DNA from: Oxalicibacterium solurbis
GTDB taxonomy: Bacteria > Pseudomonadota > Gammaproteobacteria > Burkholderiales > Burkholderiaceae_D
Assembly (NCBI RefSeq): GCF_014635845.1
Contig: NZ_BMDP01000005.1
Span: 1-49,511, forward strand
Length of the DNA stretch: 49,511 nucleotides
Reading direction: 5' to 3'
Every line of letters starts with the position of its first letter. Positions within the stretch are counted from its first letter, which is position 1. The translations under genes and the position numbers were made by a program. Shown one piece after another: positions 33,102 through 42,684 of the stretch. The notes under the pieces are model-generated. The model saw only the letters and a list, made by a program, of their open reading frames with translations, ran no database searches and was not told the DNA's origin.

Positions 33102-33230
33102 ATGTACAAAATACAGGTAGAGAAGATGAGCTGCGGCGGATGTGCCAGCCGCGTGACCGAGGCAACCAAGGCCGTTGATCCGGCCGATCCCATTCCGGGG
33201 GCCGGATATTTCACCTTGGCGCGAACCTGA
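33102..33230 (+). pseudogene. truncated copZ-like copper chaperone (HMA domain)
   Basis: ATG with perfect AGGAGG, then YKIQVEKMSCGGCASRVTEA, the start of a CopZ/HMA domain with the CxxC metal site. After VDPADP the reading changes to [12 protein letters not shown] and stops at 42 residues instead of about 66, because an internal deletion removed the middle strands. The CxxC loop might still be made, but the fold cannot form. Confidence 0.82.
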
Positions 33231-33253
33231 CGCGCCTGGACGAGGGAGAAGAC

Positions 33254-35590
33254 ATGGACACGAAAACGCATTCTCACCATCGGGAACATGCCCACCAGAC
33301 GGTCGAAGCTGGGACTGGTAAGCCCTTTATCGATCCCGTCTGCAAGATGACGGTGGCGGACGATCCGACTAAGCGAATTGAGTTTCAAGGAACGACCTAC
33401 CACTTCTGCAGTACCGGCTGCATGGCCAAATTCCGCGAACATCCGAATACTTACCTGGCACCCTCGCCGTCAAACGACAACAAAAACGAACAAGCGGACA
33501 CGGTCTACACGTGCCCAATGCATCCGCAGATTAGACAGAGTACACCGGGCGATTGCCCGATTTGCGGCATGTCGCTTGAACCGGTGATGCCTTCATTGGA
33601 AGAAGAATCGAATCCAGAACTTGCTGATTTTAGGCATCGCTTCTGGTGGACACTTCCCCTTACCGCTGCAGTCGTGCTGATTGCGATGTTTGGACATCAA
33701 TTTGTCGCTGGTGGCCTTCCCAAGCAAAGTTGGATCGAACTGGTTCTCAGCTCGCCGGTGGTCTTGTGGGCCGGATGGCCGTTTCTGGTCCGATGTGTGC
33801 AATCTATCCGTCGTCGAAGCCTCAATATGTGGACGCTGATCGGCGTCGGCGTTTCCGCGGCATACTGGTATAGCGTTGCCGCCACCCTGTTTCCACAAAT
33901 ATTTCCCCAAAGCTTTGCCATGCAAGGACGCGTCAGCGTCTATTTCGAAGCGGCGTGCGCTATCGTTTCGCTGACCTTGCTCGGTCAAATTTTGGAGCTT
34001 AGGGCACGTTCACAGACTTCAGCCGCAATCAAGCTGTTGCTTGGCATGGCACCGAAAACCGCGCGCCGCATACTTTCAGACGGCACCGAAGAGGATATTC
34101 CGCTGACGCATGTTCATCCAGGGGACATCTTGCGCGTGCGGCCAGGAGAAAAGATCCCGGTGGATGGCGAGGTCATTGAAGGGCAAAGTGCGGTAGATGA
34201 GTCGATGTTGACCGGCGAACCGGTCCCGGTCACCAAGAAACTTGGCGACAAGATCATTGGCGCTACCTTGAATACCAGCGGTAGTCTCGTCATGAAGTCC
34301 GAGAAAGTCGGTGCTCAGACCGTGCTTTCTCAAATCGTACAAATGGTTGCGCAGGCACAGCGTTCGCGTGCGCCCCTGCAACGACTGGCCGATGTCGTCG
34401 CAGGTTATTTCGTGTTTGCCGTCATCGGTATTGCTGGCCTTACGCTGCTGGGATGGGGATTGTTCGGCCCGCAACCGAGCTGGGTATACGGGTTCATCAA
34501 TGCGGTCTCCGTATTGATTATTGCCTGTCCCTGCGCGCTTGGTTTGGCCACACCTATGTCGATCATGGCCGCAACAGGCCGCGCTGCAGGGCACGGCATC
34601 CTGTTTCGGGACGCCGCCGCGATTGAGGCATTACGCAGCATCGATACGCTCATTGTCGACAAGACAGGCACCTTGACAGAGGGGCGTCCCGTGTTCAACC
34701 GCGCTCTCCCCGCCACCGGCCATTCTGAAGATGAAGTCATTCAGCTGGCTGCCAGCATTGATCAAGGTAGCGAACATCCCCTGGCGCAAGCCATCGTGGC
34801 GGAGGCGAATAAACGCAATCTATCCCTGGACAAACCGACCATGTTTGATTCAGAAAGCGGGATTGGTGTACGTGGGGTCGTGAAAGAACACCAGATCGCT
34901 TTGGGAAACTCGGCATTGATGGATGCAGAACAGGTTGATTGGTCATCATTGGCACAGCAAGCAGAAGCGCTGCGGCGTGAGGGTGCAAGCGTGATGTTTC
35001 TAGCCGCCGACGCACGTCTGGTTGGACTTCTCGCCGTTTCCGATCCGTTGAAGGCCAATACCAGCGAAGCTCTGCACGCCTTGCTGGGAAGCGGTATGCA
35101 CGTCGTCATGGCGACCGGCGATGGCCTTACGACCGCACGGGCAGTTGCCGAGCGCCTGGGGATTAAAGACGTGTATGGCGAAGTCAAGCCGCAGGACAAA
35201 TTACATCTGGTTGAAGATTTGCAGAAAGCAGGAAAGAAAGTCGCCATGGCGGGCGACGGCATCAATGACGCGCCCGCACTTGCACGCGCCGATGTCGGCA
35301 TTGCGATGGGAACTGGCACCGATGTCGCAATCGGTAGTGCGCACATAACGCTGGTCAAGGGGGACTTGCGCGCCATTGCACGCGCCAGGGATTTATCGGA
35401 AGCGACGATCAAAAACATGCACCAGAACCTGGGATTCGCATTTATCTACAACGCGCTTGGCATTCCGTTGGCCGCCGGCCTGCTTTATCCGTTCACCGGA
35501 CATTTTTTATCACCAATGATTGCCGCCGCCGCAATGAGCCTCAGTTCGGTTTCGGTCGTCATGAACGCGCTACGCCTGCGGCGGGATTGA
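33254..35590 (+). CDS. copF: P1B-type copper-exporting ATPase with YHS and HMBD N-domain
   Basis: 778 residues. His-rich start, YHS-type domain ([11 protein letters not shown]... [10 protein letters not shown], residues 25-70), and heavy-metal-binding domain [20 protein letters not shown] (residues 85-115). Then eight helices with the CPC transport motif in [14 protein letters not shown], the phosphorylation site DKTGTLTEG, and hinge [10 protein letters not shown]. The TM8 region with [14 protein letters not shown] is typical of Cu(I) pumps. It exports Cu(I) from the cytoplasm to the periplasm. The N-domain replaces CxxC HMA domains, as in CopF/SilP-type ATPases. Confidence 0.93.
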   Translation: MDTKTHSHHREHAHQTVEAGTGKPFIDPVCKMTVADDPTKRIEFQGTTYHFCSTGCMAKFREHPNTYLAPSPSNDNKNEQADTVYTCPMHPQIRQSTPGDCPICGMSLEPVMPSLEEESNPELADFRHRFWWTLPLTAAVVLIAMFGHQFVAGGLPKQSWIELVLSSPVVLWAGWPFLVRCVQSIRRRSLNMWTLIGVGVSAAYWYSVAATLFPQIFPQSFAMQGRVSVYFEAACAIVSLTLLGQILELRARSQTSAAIKLLLGMAPKTARRILSDGTEEDIPLTHVHPGDILRVRPGEKIPVDGEVIEGQSAVDESMLTGEPVPVTKKLGDKIIGATLNTSGSLVMKSEKVGAQTVLSQIVQMVAQAQRSRAPLQRLADVVAGYFVFAVIGIAGLTLLGWGLFGPQPSWVYGFINAVSVLIIACPCALGLATPMSIMAATGRAAGHGILFRDAAAIEALRSIDTLIVDKTGTLTEGRPVFNRALPATGHSEDEVIQLAASIDQGSEHPLAQAIVAEANKRNLSLDKPTMFDSESGIGVRGVVKEHQIALGNSALMDAEQVDWSSLAQQAEALRREGASVMFLAADARLVGLLAVSDPLKANTSEALHALLGSGMHVVMATGDGLTTARAVAERLGIKDVYGEVKPQDKLHLVEDLQKAGKKVAMAGDGINDAPALARADVGIAMGTGTDVAIGSAHITLVKGDLRAIARARDLSEATIKNMHQNLGFAFIYNALGIPLAAGLLYPFTGHFLSPMIAAAAMSLSSVSVVMNALRLRRD

Positions 35591-35632
35591 TGCCGAATTC
35601 ACAACAAAAAGTTATTTATTGAAGAGGGAATG

Positions 35633-37426
35633 ATGAGCTCCTATCAATTTGAAGAAGTGGACACATGGAGGCGGCGGCTGTTGAAAAGCGCAGGCGCTGT
35701 CGGCGCGTTGATGGGCTTCGGACCGGCGGGACGTTTTGCGTGGGGAGGCGATGCACCGGCACCGCAACCATCGGTATTACGGGGAACTGAATTCGAGCTC
35801 GATATCGCGCCAACGCCAGTGAACATTACCGGACAGGCACGCATTGCGACCGCAGTGAATGGTCAAATTCCAGCACCAACCCTGTACTGGCGCGAAGGCG
35901 ACACAGTCACACTGCGTGTCACCAATCGTTTGTCGGTACCGAGTTCGATTCACTGGCACGGCATTCTTCTGCCGGCTGGTATGGATGGCGTGCCAGGCCT
36001 GAGCTTCCATGGCATTGCCCCTGGAGAAACCTTTGTCTATCAATTCGAAGTCAAGCAGACCGGCACTTACTGGTATCACAGCCACTCCCGATTCCAAGAA
36101 CAAACGGGACTGTATGGATCCATCGTTATTGAACCGCGCGATGGAGAACGCTTCAAGGCCGATCGCGAGCATGTGGTGATGTTGTCGGACTGGACCGACG
36201 CGGAGCCCGAATCCATTTTTGCCAAGTTGAAAAAGACCGGGGATTTCTTCAACTTCAATCAACCCACGGTGGGTGGCTTCATGCGCGACGTTTCCCGCAT
36301 GGGACTCAGCGAAGCGGTGAAAATGCGAAAAATGTGGAACCAGATGCGTATGATGCCCACCGACTTCAGCGACGTTACGGCAGCACTGGGCACCAGCGCC
36401 AGATTGACCTACCTTGTCAACGGGCAATCCGCTTCCAGAAATTGGACCGGCCTCTTCCAGTCAGGGGAAAAGCTCAGGCTGCGTTTTATCAACGGTTCCG
36501 CGACAACGATTTTTGACGTTCGGATACCTGGCCTGAAAATGACAGTCGTATCGGCTGACGGACAGGACGTCGAGCCAGTCCCCGTTGATGAGTTCCGGAT
36601 ATCCGTTGCCGAAACATACGATGTGCTTGTTGAGCCGCAGGGGGATAACGCCTACACCATCTTTGCCCAATCCATTGACCGTACCGGTTACACCAGGGGC
36701 ACGCTGGCGCCCCGCCTCGGCATGCAAGCTGCCGTGCCGGCAGTCGATCAGCCGGAATGGTTGACCATGAAGGACATGATGGGTGCCATGGCCAGCATGG
36801 GGGGCATGAGCGGCATGGGGAAGATGGACGGCGCGGCCATGGATCATTCGATGATGCCCGGCATGCAACATGACCAGATGAACGGCATGTCGGACATGCC
36901 GATGCCAGCGGTACGCCATGCGAGGACTGAATACGGGCCGAACGTGGATATGCACGTCAATATGCCGCGCACCGACCTGCAGGATCCGGGCGTCAATCTG
37001 CGCAACAACGGAAGGCGCGTTCTCACCTACAACGATCTGCATACCATCGGCGGGCCGCTGGACAAGCGTCAGCCGTCACGCGATATCGAGTTGCATTTGA
37101 CAGGCCACATGGAACGTTTCGTGTGGTCCTTCGACGGCCAGAAGTTTTCGGAATCCATGCCTATCCATTTCCGCTTTGGCGAACGCCTTCGGATTATTCT
37201 GGTGAATGACACCATGATGAATCATCCCATTCACCTGCATGGCATGTTCAGCGAACTGGAGTCGCCAGACGGTCAATTCCTGGTGCGCAAACATACGATC
37301 AATGTGCAGCCCGCGCAACGCATCGCCTATCAGGTAACGGCAGATGCGCCGGGACGCTGGGCCTTTCACTGTCATTTGCTGTATCACATGGAAGCGGGCA
37401 TGTTCCGGGAGGTGGTGGTGTCATGA
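35633..37426 (+). CDS. copA: CopA/PcoA multicopper oxidase
   Basis: About 597 residues from the second ATG of an ATGATG pair (GAGGGA suits 35633 better than 35630). Twin-arginine signal WRRRLLKSAGAVGALMG. T2/T3/T1 copper motifs HWHGILLP, WYHSHSRFQEQTG, NHPIHLHGMF and HCHLLYHMEAGM. The Met-rich insertion MSGMGKMDGAAMDHSMM near residue 400 is typical of CopA/PcoA and binds several extra Cu ions. Periplasmic cuprous oxidase. copB overlaps its stop (ATGA). Confidence 0.95.
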   Translation: MSSYQFEEVDTWRRRLLKSAGAVGALMGFGPAGRFAWGGDAPAPQPSVLRGTEFELDIAPTPVNITGQARIATAVNGQIPAPTLYWREGDTVTLRVTNRLSVPSSIHWHGILLPAGMDGVPGLSFHGIAPGETFVYQFEVKQTGTYWYHSHSRFQEQTGLYGSIVIEPRDGERFKADREHVVMLSDWTDAEPESIFAKLKKTGDFFNFNQPTVGGFMRDVSRMGLSEAVKMRKMWNQMRMMPTDFSDVTAALGTSARLTYLVNGQSASRNWTGLFQSGEKLRLRFINGSATTIFDVRIPGLKMTVVSADGQDVEPVPVDEFRISVAETYDVLVEPQGDNAYTIFAQSIDRTGYTRGTLAPRLGMQAAVPAVDQPEWLTMKDMMGAMASMGGMSGMGKMDGAAMDHSMMPGMQHDQMNGMSDMPMPAVRHARTEYGPNVDMHVNMPRTDLQDPGVNLRNNGRRVLTYNDLHTIGGPLDKRQPSRDIELHLTGHMERFVWSFDGQKFSESMPIHFRFGERLRIILVNDTMMNHPIHLHGMFSELESPDGQFLVRKHTINVQPAQRIAYQVTADAPGRWAFHCHLLYHMEAGMFREVVVS

Positions 37427-38451
37427 ACATTCTGAAAACAAGCGGTAGAGCCGCGCTCTCTGCAGCCCTTTTGATTTCCATCCTGCAGCCGCACAGCGGC
37501 ATGGCGCAAGCGACGATGTCGGATCACATGTCGACGATGCCTGGCATGGAGATGCCGGCCACCGAGACAATGTCTCACGGCAAATCGATGAACGGAATGT
37601 CCGGAATGGACCATGGCGACATGCCGATGCAGGGCATGCCTAATATGCAAGAAAAGCCGGTTTCTCCTGCCAGTGACATGTCGGATATGAAGATGGACGA
37701 CATGCCGCAAATGGATATGAGCGGCATGCAAGGTGGCAAGGCGCCTCCCGACGCCCGCGATCCTGATGCCTATGCTGAAGGACTATCAAAGGAGCCCATG
37801 CCAGGTATGGACATGGCGGATGACCAATCGTTCGGTCGGCTACTGGTAAATGAACTGGAATACACCAATAGCAATAGCGCCCACGGACAGAATCTCGATA
37901 TGGAGGCGTGGTATGGCGGCGATCTGAATAAAGTCTGGTTCAAGGCCGAAGGTGAGCGAAGAAATGGGACTCTGGAAGATGCACGCACCGAGGTACTGTG
38001 GGATCAGAATATCGCCACCTACTGGAGCAGTCAGCTCGGCTTACGACACGACAATGGAAACGGCGAATCGAAGAACTGGTTGGCCATCGGCGTGCAGGGC
38101 CTGGCGCCATATTGGTTCGAGACCGAAGCTACTGCCTATGTCGGAAGTGGCGGTTCCCTCGCCGCCCGCCTGGGAGCACGCTATGAATTACTGTTTACCC
38201 AGCGGTTGATTCTCGAGCCGAAAATCGAAACGAATTTGTATAGCAAGAATGATGCTGACAGAGGTATCGGGTCTGGCTTGTCCGATATCTCCGTTGGACT
38301 GCGGCTGCGTTACGAAATCAACAGGCAATTTGCCCCTTATATAGGTGTTTCATGGAATCGCAAGTATGGAAACACTGCGGACTATGCGAGGGAAGCCGGC
38401 GAAGACGTTCACGATACGGAGTTGGTTGCCGGTGTGCGGATGTGGTTTTAG
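37423..38451 (+). CDS. copB: CopB/PcoB outer-membrane copper protein
   Basis: 342 residues. Signal peptide, then a Met/Asp/His-rich segment of about 90 residues (MDHGDMPMQGMPNMQ, MKMDDMPQMDMSGMQGG). The C-terminal beta-barrel domain contains NELEYTNSN, YWSSQLGLRHD and the closing ELVAGVRMWF with terminal aromatic residue as in outer-membrane proteins. Translationally coupled to copA. Binds copper and works with CopA. Confidence 0.94.
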   Translation: MNILKTSGRAALSAALLISILQPHSGMAQATMSDHMSTMPGMEMPATETMSHGKSMNGMSGMDHGDMPMQGMPNMQEKPVSPASDMSDMKMDDMPQMDMSGMQGGKAPPDARDPDAYAEGLSKEPMPGMDMADDQSFGRLLVNELEYTNSNSAHGQNLDMEAWYGGDLNKVWFKAEGERRNGTLEDARTEVLWDQNIATYWSSQLGLRHDNGNGESKNWLAIGVQGLAPYWFETEATAYVGSGGSLAARLGARYELLFTQRLILEPKIETNLYSKNDADRGIGSGLSDISVGLRLRYEINRQFAPYIGVSWNRKYGNTADYAREAGEDVHDTELVAGVRMWF

Positions 38452-38512
38452 CCTATTAACATCGGAGTCATCGAAAGCCACACCTGGATTTTTTTTGGAA
38501 AACGGAGTAGGA

Positions 38513-38929
38513 ATGAAAAAATTGTTCATCGCGAATTTGCTCTTGATGACGGCGACGCTCGCCAACGCTGCTGGCGAAACCATTACCGTCTACAAAGACC
38601 GTAACTGCGGTTGCTGTGCCGCTTGGGTCGATCACTTACGCGAATCGGGCTATCAGGTCAAAGCAGTCGACTCGGAAGATATGTCGGCAGTGAAAAAGCG
38701 CTTTGGCGTTCCCGCATCCCTGCAGTCGTGCCACACGGCTGTTATCGACGCCTCTGGACAAATCATCGAGGGCCATGTGCCGGCTGCGGCGGTGGCAAAA
38801 CTCATTGCCACCCCTGGAGTAAAAGCTGTAGCTGTGCCGGGAATGCCCATGAATTCACCTGGGATGGGAAAAATGGATGGCAAGCTTGTCACGGTGGAAT
38901 TTTCGGGTAAGCAGTTTTCCAAGAATTGA
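38513..38929 (+). CDS. copG: CopG-like DUF411 copper protein
   Basis: 138 residues from the ATG at 38513 (GGAG 7 nt upstream); the frame is open further upstream over copB. Signal peptide ending in ANA, thioredoxin-like DUF411 domain with YKDRNCGCCAAWVDHL (CxCC site) and the second Cys/His site LQSCHTAVI, followed by EGHVPAAAV. A Met-rich loop (VPGMPMNSPGMGKMDG) lies near the C-terminus. CopG proteins are periplasmic copper redox or binding proteins. Confidence 0.88.
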   Translation: MKKLFIANLLLMTATLANAAGETITVYKDRNCGCCAAWVDHLRESGYQVKAVDSEDMSAVKKRFGVPASLQSCHTAVIDASGQIIEGHVPAAAVAKLIATPGVKAVAVPGMPMNSPGMGKMDGKLVTVEFSGKQFSKN

Positions 38930-38992
38930 CCGCGCAATATTGCCGACCGTTTGTGCTTCGCTTCATTGAAGATTTAACTTTAGGAGGTCATC

Positions 38993-39295
38993 ATGAAATC
39001 ACCATACTCTCTATCAATGCTGGCGGCCGCCGCCTTGATCGCAACAACGCTGGCTGGCTGCGCAGCCAGCCAGTCACAACGCCCCCAGCAATCGCAAGGT
39101 TCAATGGGGTCAATGGACATGTCCAACGCTGACTCGATGGCGATGTGCAAAGAGATGCACACGCAAATGATGAATGCAAAGACACCGGAAGAACGGCAGG
39201 CGATGATGGCGGAACACATGAAAAACATGTCTCCGGAGATGATGCAGCACTGTCCTATGATGCAGGGGCAGCAAGGCGGAGCATCCACGAAGTAA
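38993..39295 (+). CDS. small Met-rich lipoprotein
   Basis: 100 residues. Lipobox TLAGC with the Cys at 23 after a clear signal helix. The mature part is Met/His/Gln-rich (MGSMDMSNADSMAMCKEMH, MMAEHMKNMSPEMMQHCPMM), a probable Cu(I) sponge attached to the envelope. A perfect AGGAGG is 7 nt before the ATG. No family name recognised. Confidence 0.8.
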   Translation: MKSPYSLSMLAAAALIATTLAGCAASQSQRPQQSQGSMGSMDMSNADSMAMCKEMHTQMMNAKTPEERQAMMAEHMKNMSPEMMQHCPMMQGQQGGASTK

Positions 39296-39322
39296 GTCTG
39301 GTTCGGCAGAAAGACGCGGGCT

Positions 39323-39356
39323 GAAGCGTAGTCAACGTCGCAAAGGCTTCGTTTTT
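39323..39356 (+). terminator. weak intrinsic terminator candidate
   Basis: GAAGC (39323-39327), an 18-nt loop, GCTTC (39346-39350), then GTTTTTT. The stem is short. If real, it separates the cop genes from the cus genes, whose own promoter may be near TTATACACT at about 39401-39409. Confidence 0.4.
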
Positions 39357-39427
39357 TGGCCTTCCTGCGTACAGGGCTTCTCTATTCCGGGTAATTCTGT
39401 TATACACTCGGCGAAATTCAAAAAGCC

Positions 39428-39802
39428 ATGCGCCAATTCATTTCATCATTTCGACGCGGTATCGCCGCCTTCCTGGCATTGTCGATTTTGACATCGACCA
39501 TTGCCATGGCGGCTTACCTGTGTCCGCAAGTGCCGGTAGCACCGATGCCAGAAATGGCTATGGATGCACCTTGCGCGAGCGTGGATGTAGAAAAGCCGGT
39601 GCACTGCGCAACATCGCAATCGCCTGTCCAGTTGGCGCTGGAGCACCTATCCGCAGCGCCGGCCTTGGCCTTGCCGATGATCGTTTTCGTCTTGGCGATC
39701 CTGGCGCCTCGCTCCTCCTCTTTCGTCCCTCGCTCGGCATGGATTTCGAGCCCACTCGGGGCGGATCCCCCCTACCTTCGTACGCAGCGCCTTCGCATTT
39801 GA
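39428..39802 (+). CDS. small secreted protein at the head of the cus genes
   Basis: 124 residues. N-terminal signal helix (AAFLALSILTSTIAMA), a Pro/Met/Cys segment (CPQVPVAPMPEMAMDAPCAS, then HCATSQSP) and a possible membrane helix LALPMIVFVLAILAP. In C. metallidurans a small gene (cusD) precedes cusCBAF; this one sits in the same place, but homology is not certain. Probable periplasmic copper-binding accessory protein. Confidence 0.65.
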   Translation: MRQFISSFRRGIAAFLALSILTSTIAMAAYLCPQVPVAPMPEMAMDAPCASVDVEKPVHCATSQSPVQLALEHLSAAPALALPMIVFVLAILAPRSSSFVPRSAWISSPLGADPPYLRTQRLRI

Positions 39803-39871
39803 TCTAACCCTCTGTTGCTCTATCGGCAGGCATTAGCCGTCGATTATTTTCGTCTTCACACAGAGGGTTGT

Positions 39872-41182
39872 ATGACCATATCGCTATTAACGCGAGCACG
39901 TTCAGGATGCTCGCATTTCGCATGGCACATGAGTGCGTGCGCATTTTTCTTGTCTGTTTCTTCCTTCGCCTTCGGCCAGGCGAATGACTTGCTCCTCGAT
40001 CAGGCCCTTCAATTAGCCCAAGATCGTGCCGGTTCTGTAAAGGCAGCTGGCGCCTCAGTACAAGCCAGCCGGGAACTGGCTGTCAAGGCCGATCAGTTAC
40101 CAGACCCCATGCTCAAGGTTGGCATCGATAATCTGCCTGCTACCGGCGCCGATCGCTATAGCACGACCAGCGACTTCATGACGATGCGCCGCATTGGCAT
40201 TGAACAGGAATGGGTATCGTCCGATAAACGTGCCGCCCGTGCAGCACGTGCGCAGCGTGCGATCGAAATGGGGGACGCCACCTACCTTGAAACGATCGCC
40301 AACGTCCGAGAGCAGACAGCAAAGGCTTGGCTGAATGTCTTGTATGCCCAGCGCAAGCTGGACTTGGCCCATGAAATGGAAGCAAACGCTGCGGACACGC
40401 TGAAAGCCGTGAAAGCGGCACATCGGGCGGCAGCAGCGGCAGCCGAAGAAGCCGTTCAAGCTCAAACCGCACTATTGCTCGCCCAAGATGCAAAAAGACG
40501 CGCCGAGCAAGAACTGCGCATCGCACAGCGAAGCTTGAGCCGCTGGACGGGCATTCCCTCCCCGACCGTAGCAGACGTAACGCCGACACTGACTTCCCAC
40601 GTCGCCAATCTTCCTGTTGAAGAACTTGAAAAATATCATCCGATGCTGATGGCGGCGCGTCGTGCGATTGCACTGGCTGACGCAGACAGCACTGTCGCTG
40701 TAAAGGAAAGTTCACCGAACTGGAGCGTGGAAGCGTCTTACAGTCAACGCGGCAGCCAGTATTCCAACATGGTCTCCGTCGGCATCAGCATCCCGCTCAC
40801 TTTGAATCGTGAACGCCGGCAGAACCGCGACATCGCTGAAAAAGCTGCACTCGGCACCAAGGCCCGAATGGAATACGAAGAGACCTTGCGTGCCCTGCGC
40901 GAGGAAATCGAAAATCTGTCGACGACGATCAATAGCGACAAGGATCGCATCGCATTTCTCAATGCAAATCTTCTTCCTTCCGCCAGGCAGCAAGTGCAAT
41001 TGGCCGAGGCTGCCTATCGCGCAGGGTCTGGCAAGCTCGCCGGAGTGTTTGCCGCGCAAAAAAATCTTCTGGATCAGCGGCTGCAAGTTCTGGAACTCGA
41101 GCAAGCGGCCTCGATTGCCTGGGCCTCACTGGAATACCACGTCATCCCGCATGACATGACAGTATCTGGAGACACAAAATGA
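39872..41182 (+). CDS. cusC: CusC, outer-membrane channel of the Cus pump
   Basis: 436 residues from the ATG at 39872 (GAGGG upstream). Signal peptide ending in FAFGQ, with no lipobox (unlike E. coli CusC). OEP helical repeats: LDQALQLAQDRAGSVKAAGA in the first half and AEAAYRAGSGKLAGVFAAQK in the second. The stop overlaps cusB (ATGA). Forms the outer duct for CusCBA. Confidence 0.92.
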   Translation: MTISLLTRARSGCSHFAWHMSACAFFLSVSSFAFGQANDLLLDQALQLAQDRAGSVKAAGASVQASRELAVKADQLPDPMLKVGIDNLPATGADRYSTTSDFMTMRRIGIEQEWVSSDKRAARAARAQRAIEMGDATYLETIANVREQTAKAWLNVLYAQRKLDLAHEMEANAADTLKAVKAAHRAAAAAAEEAVQAQTALLLAQDAKRRAEQELRIAQRSLSRWTGIPSPTVADVTPTLTSHVANLPVEELEKYHPMLMAARRAIALADADSTVAVKESSPNWSVEASYSQRGSQYSNMVSVGISIPLTLNRERRQNRDIAEKAALGTKARMEYEETLRALREEIENLSTTINSDKDRIAFLNANLLPSARQQVQLAEAAYRAGSGKLAGVFAAQKNLLDQRLQVLELEQAASIAWASLEYHVIPHDMTVSGDTK

Positions 41183-42684
41183 AAAAACACACTCTCATCA
41201 AAACAGCGGTAGCTGCCTTTTCTGCTGCAGCACTTCTCCTGATCGGCTACAAACTTGGTCAATCGAATCAGTCGATGGACATGAACACAGATGCATCCAT
41301 GTCAAAGGGCAACGCCTCCGTCGATCCTAAAACAGGCCGGAAAGTCCTGTACTGGCATGACCCGATGGTTCCGGGACATCGTTTTGACAAACCGGGCAAA
41401 AGCCCTTTCATGGACATGCAGCTCGTTCCGGTTTATGCGGACGAAGGCGCACAAGACGGCGGTGTCAGGATCGATCCTTCTCTGCAACAGAATCTTGGCA
41501 TTCGCCTCGCCACTGTTCGCCAGGAATCGATCGCACAGGCCTTCGATGTCGTCGGAACGACGGAATTCGATGAAAGTGCCGCCGAGGTCATACAAAATCG
41601 CGCAAACGGCTACATCGACAAGCTTTATGCCCGCATTCCGATGCAGCGGATCAAACGCGGCGAAGCGGTCGCATCGATTTTTGTTCCAGATTGGGTGCCG
41701 CCGCAAGAGGAATATCTGGCACTGAAGCGTAACGGAAATAGCGAACTGGCTGCAGCAGCCCGACAACGCATGCGCGTCCTGTCGATTCCAGACTCCTTGA
41801 TCGCACAAATTGACCGAACCGGACGATCCCAATCACACGTGGTGCTCACCTCCCCGGTCACCGGCGTCGTAACGGAGCTGCCGCTACGCGAAGGTGCGGC
41901 GGTCACGCCCGGGATGACGATTGCGAAGATCAACGGGCTGAGCAACGTGTGGTTGACGGCCGAGATTCCGGAAACACTCAGCGGTAGCGTCAAGCCCGGC
42001 ATGCAGGTCACTGCCACGGCATCGAACAATGACGCCGAAGAATATAGCGGAAAGATCCGCGACATCTTGCCGGGTGTGAACGCAGCCACCAGAACCGTGC
42101 AGGCGCGCATCGAGCTCGCGAACAAGGACGGTCGCTTGATCCCGGGATTGCTGATGCGCGTCCGATTGTCATCGACAGAAAAGCGCAGCCGGTTGCTGGT
42201 GCCGACCGAAGCCATCATCTCGGACGGCAAGCAAACGGTGGTCCTGCTCAAGGAGCAGGAAGGCGGCATTCGCCCGGTGGTGGTCGCCGTCGGCCAGGCC
42301 TTCGGCAACGACACGGAGATCACAGCCGGTTTGACGGAGGGTCAGCAAGTCGTCGCATCCGGACAATTCCTGATCGATTCGGAAGCGAGCCTGAAATCAG
42401 TCCTGCCAAAGCTGTCGGGCGGTATTCCCCCAGCCAAGACGCCTGCAGCAGCCACCATTTACGAAGGCAAAGGCCGCGTTGAAAGCGTCAGCAAGGATGG
42501 AATCACCTTCTCGCACGAACCGATACCGGCGCTCGGCTGGGGGGCCATGACGATGGAGTTCAACAAGGCCAAGCCGAACGACTTCGCCGACATCAAGCCA
42601 GGACAGCAGGCCAACTTCCGTTTCCACGAAACGGAAAACGGCTACGTGCTGGAGGAAGTTCATCCGACTGGAGTGCAGCCATGA
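41179..42684 (+). CDS. cusB: CusB, adaptor with N-terminal HMBD and C-terminal CusF domain
   Basis: 501 residues. Membrane anchor, Met-rich start ([12 protein letters not shown]), and heavy-metal-binding motif [20 protein letters not shown] ending MDMQLVP near residue 70. Then lipoyl-like and barrel domains ([32 protein letters not shown]). An extra C-terminal domain of about 80 residues has the CusF signature [16 protein letters not shown], with W-x-x-M-x-M Cu(I) ligands. The adaptor thus carries its own CusF metallochaperone. Coupled to cusC and cusA by 4-bp overlaps. Confidence 0.94.
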   Translation: MKKHTLIKTAVAAFSAAALLLIGYKLGQSNQSMDMNTDASMSKGNASVDPKTGRKVLYWHDPMVPGHRFDKPGKSPFMDMQLVPVYADEGAQDGGVRIDPSLQQNLGIRLATVRQESIAQAFDVVGTTEFDESAAEVIQNRANGYIDKLYARIPMQRIKRGEAVASIFVPDWVPPQEEYLALKRNGNSELAAAARQRMRVLSIPDSLIAQIDRTGRSQSHVVLTSPVTGVVTELPLREGAAVTPGMTIAKINGLSNVWLTAEIPETLSGSVKPGMQVTATASNNDAEEYSGKIRDILPGVNAATRTVQARIELANKDGRLIPGLLMRVRLSSTEKRSRLLVPTEAIISDGKQTVVLLKEQEGGIRPVVVAVGQAFGNDTEITAGLTEGQQVVASGQFLIDSEASLKSVLPKLSGGIPPAKTPAAATIYEGKGRVESVSKDGITFSHEPIPALGWGAMTMEFNKAKPNDFADIKPGQQANFRFHETENGYVLEEVHPTGVQP

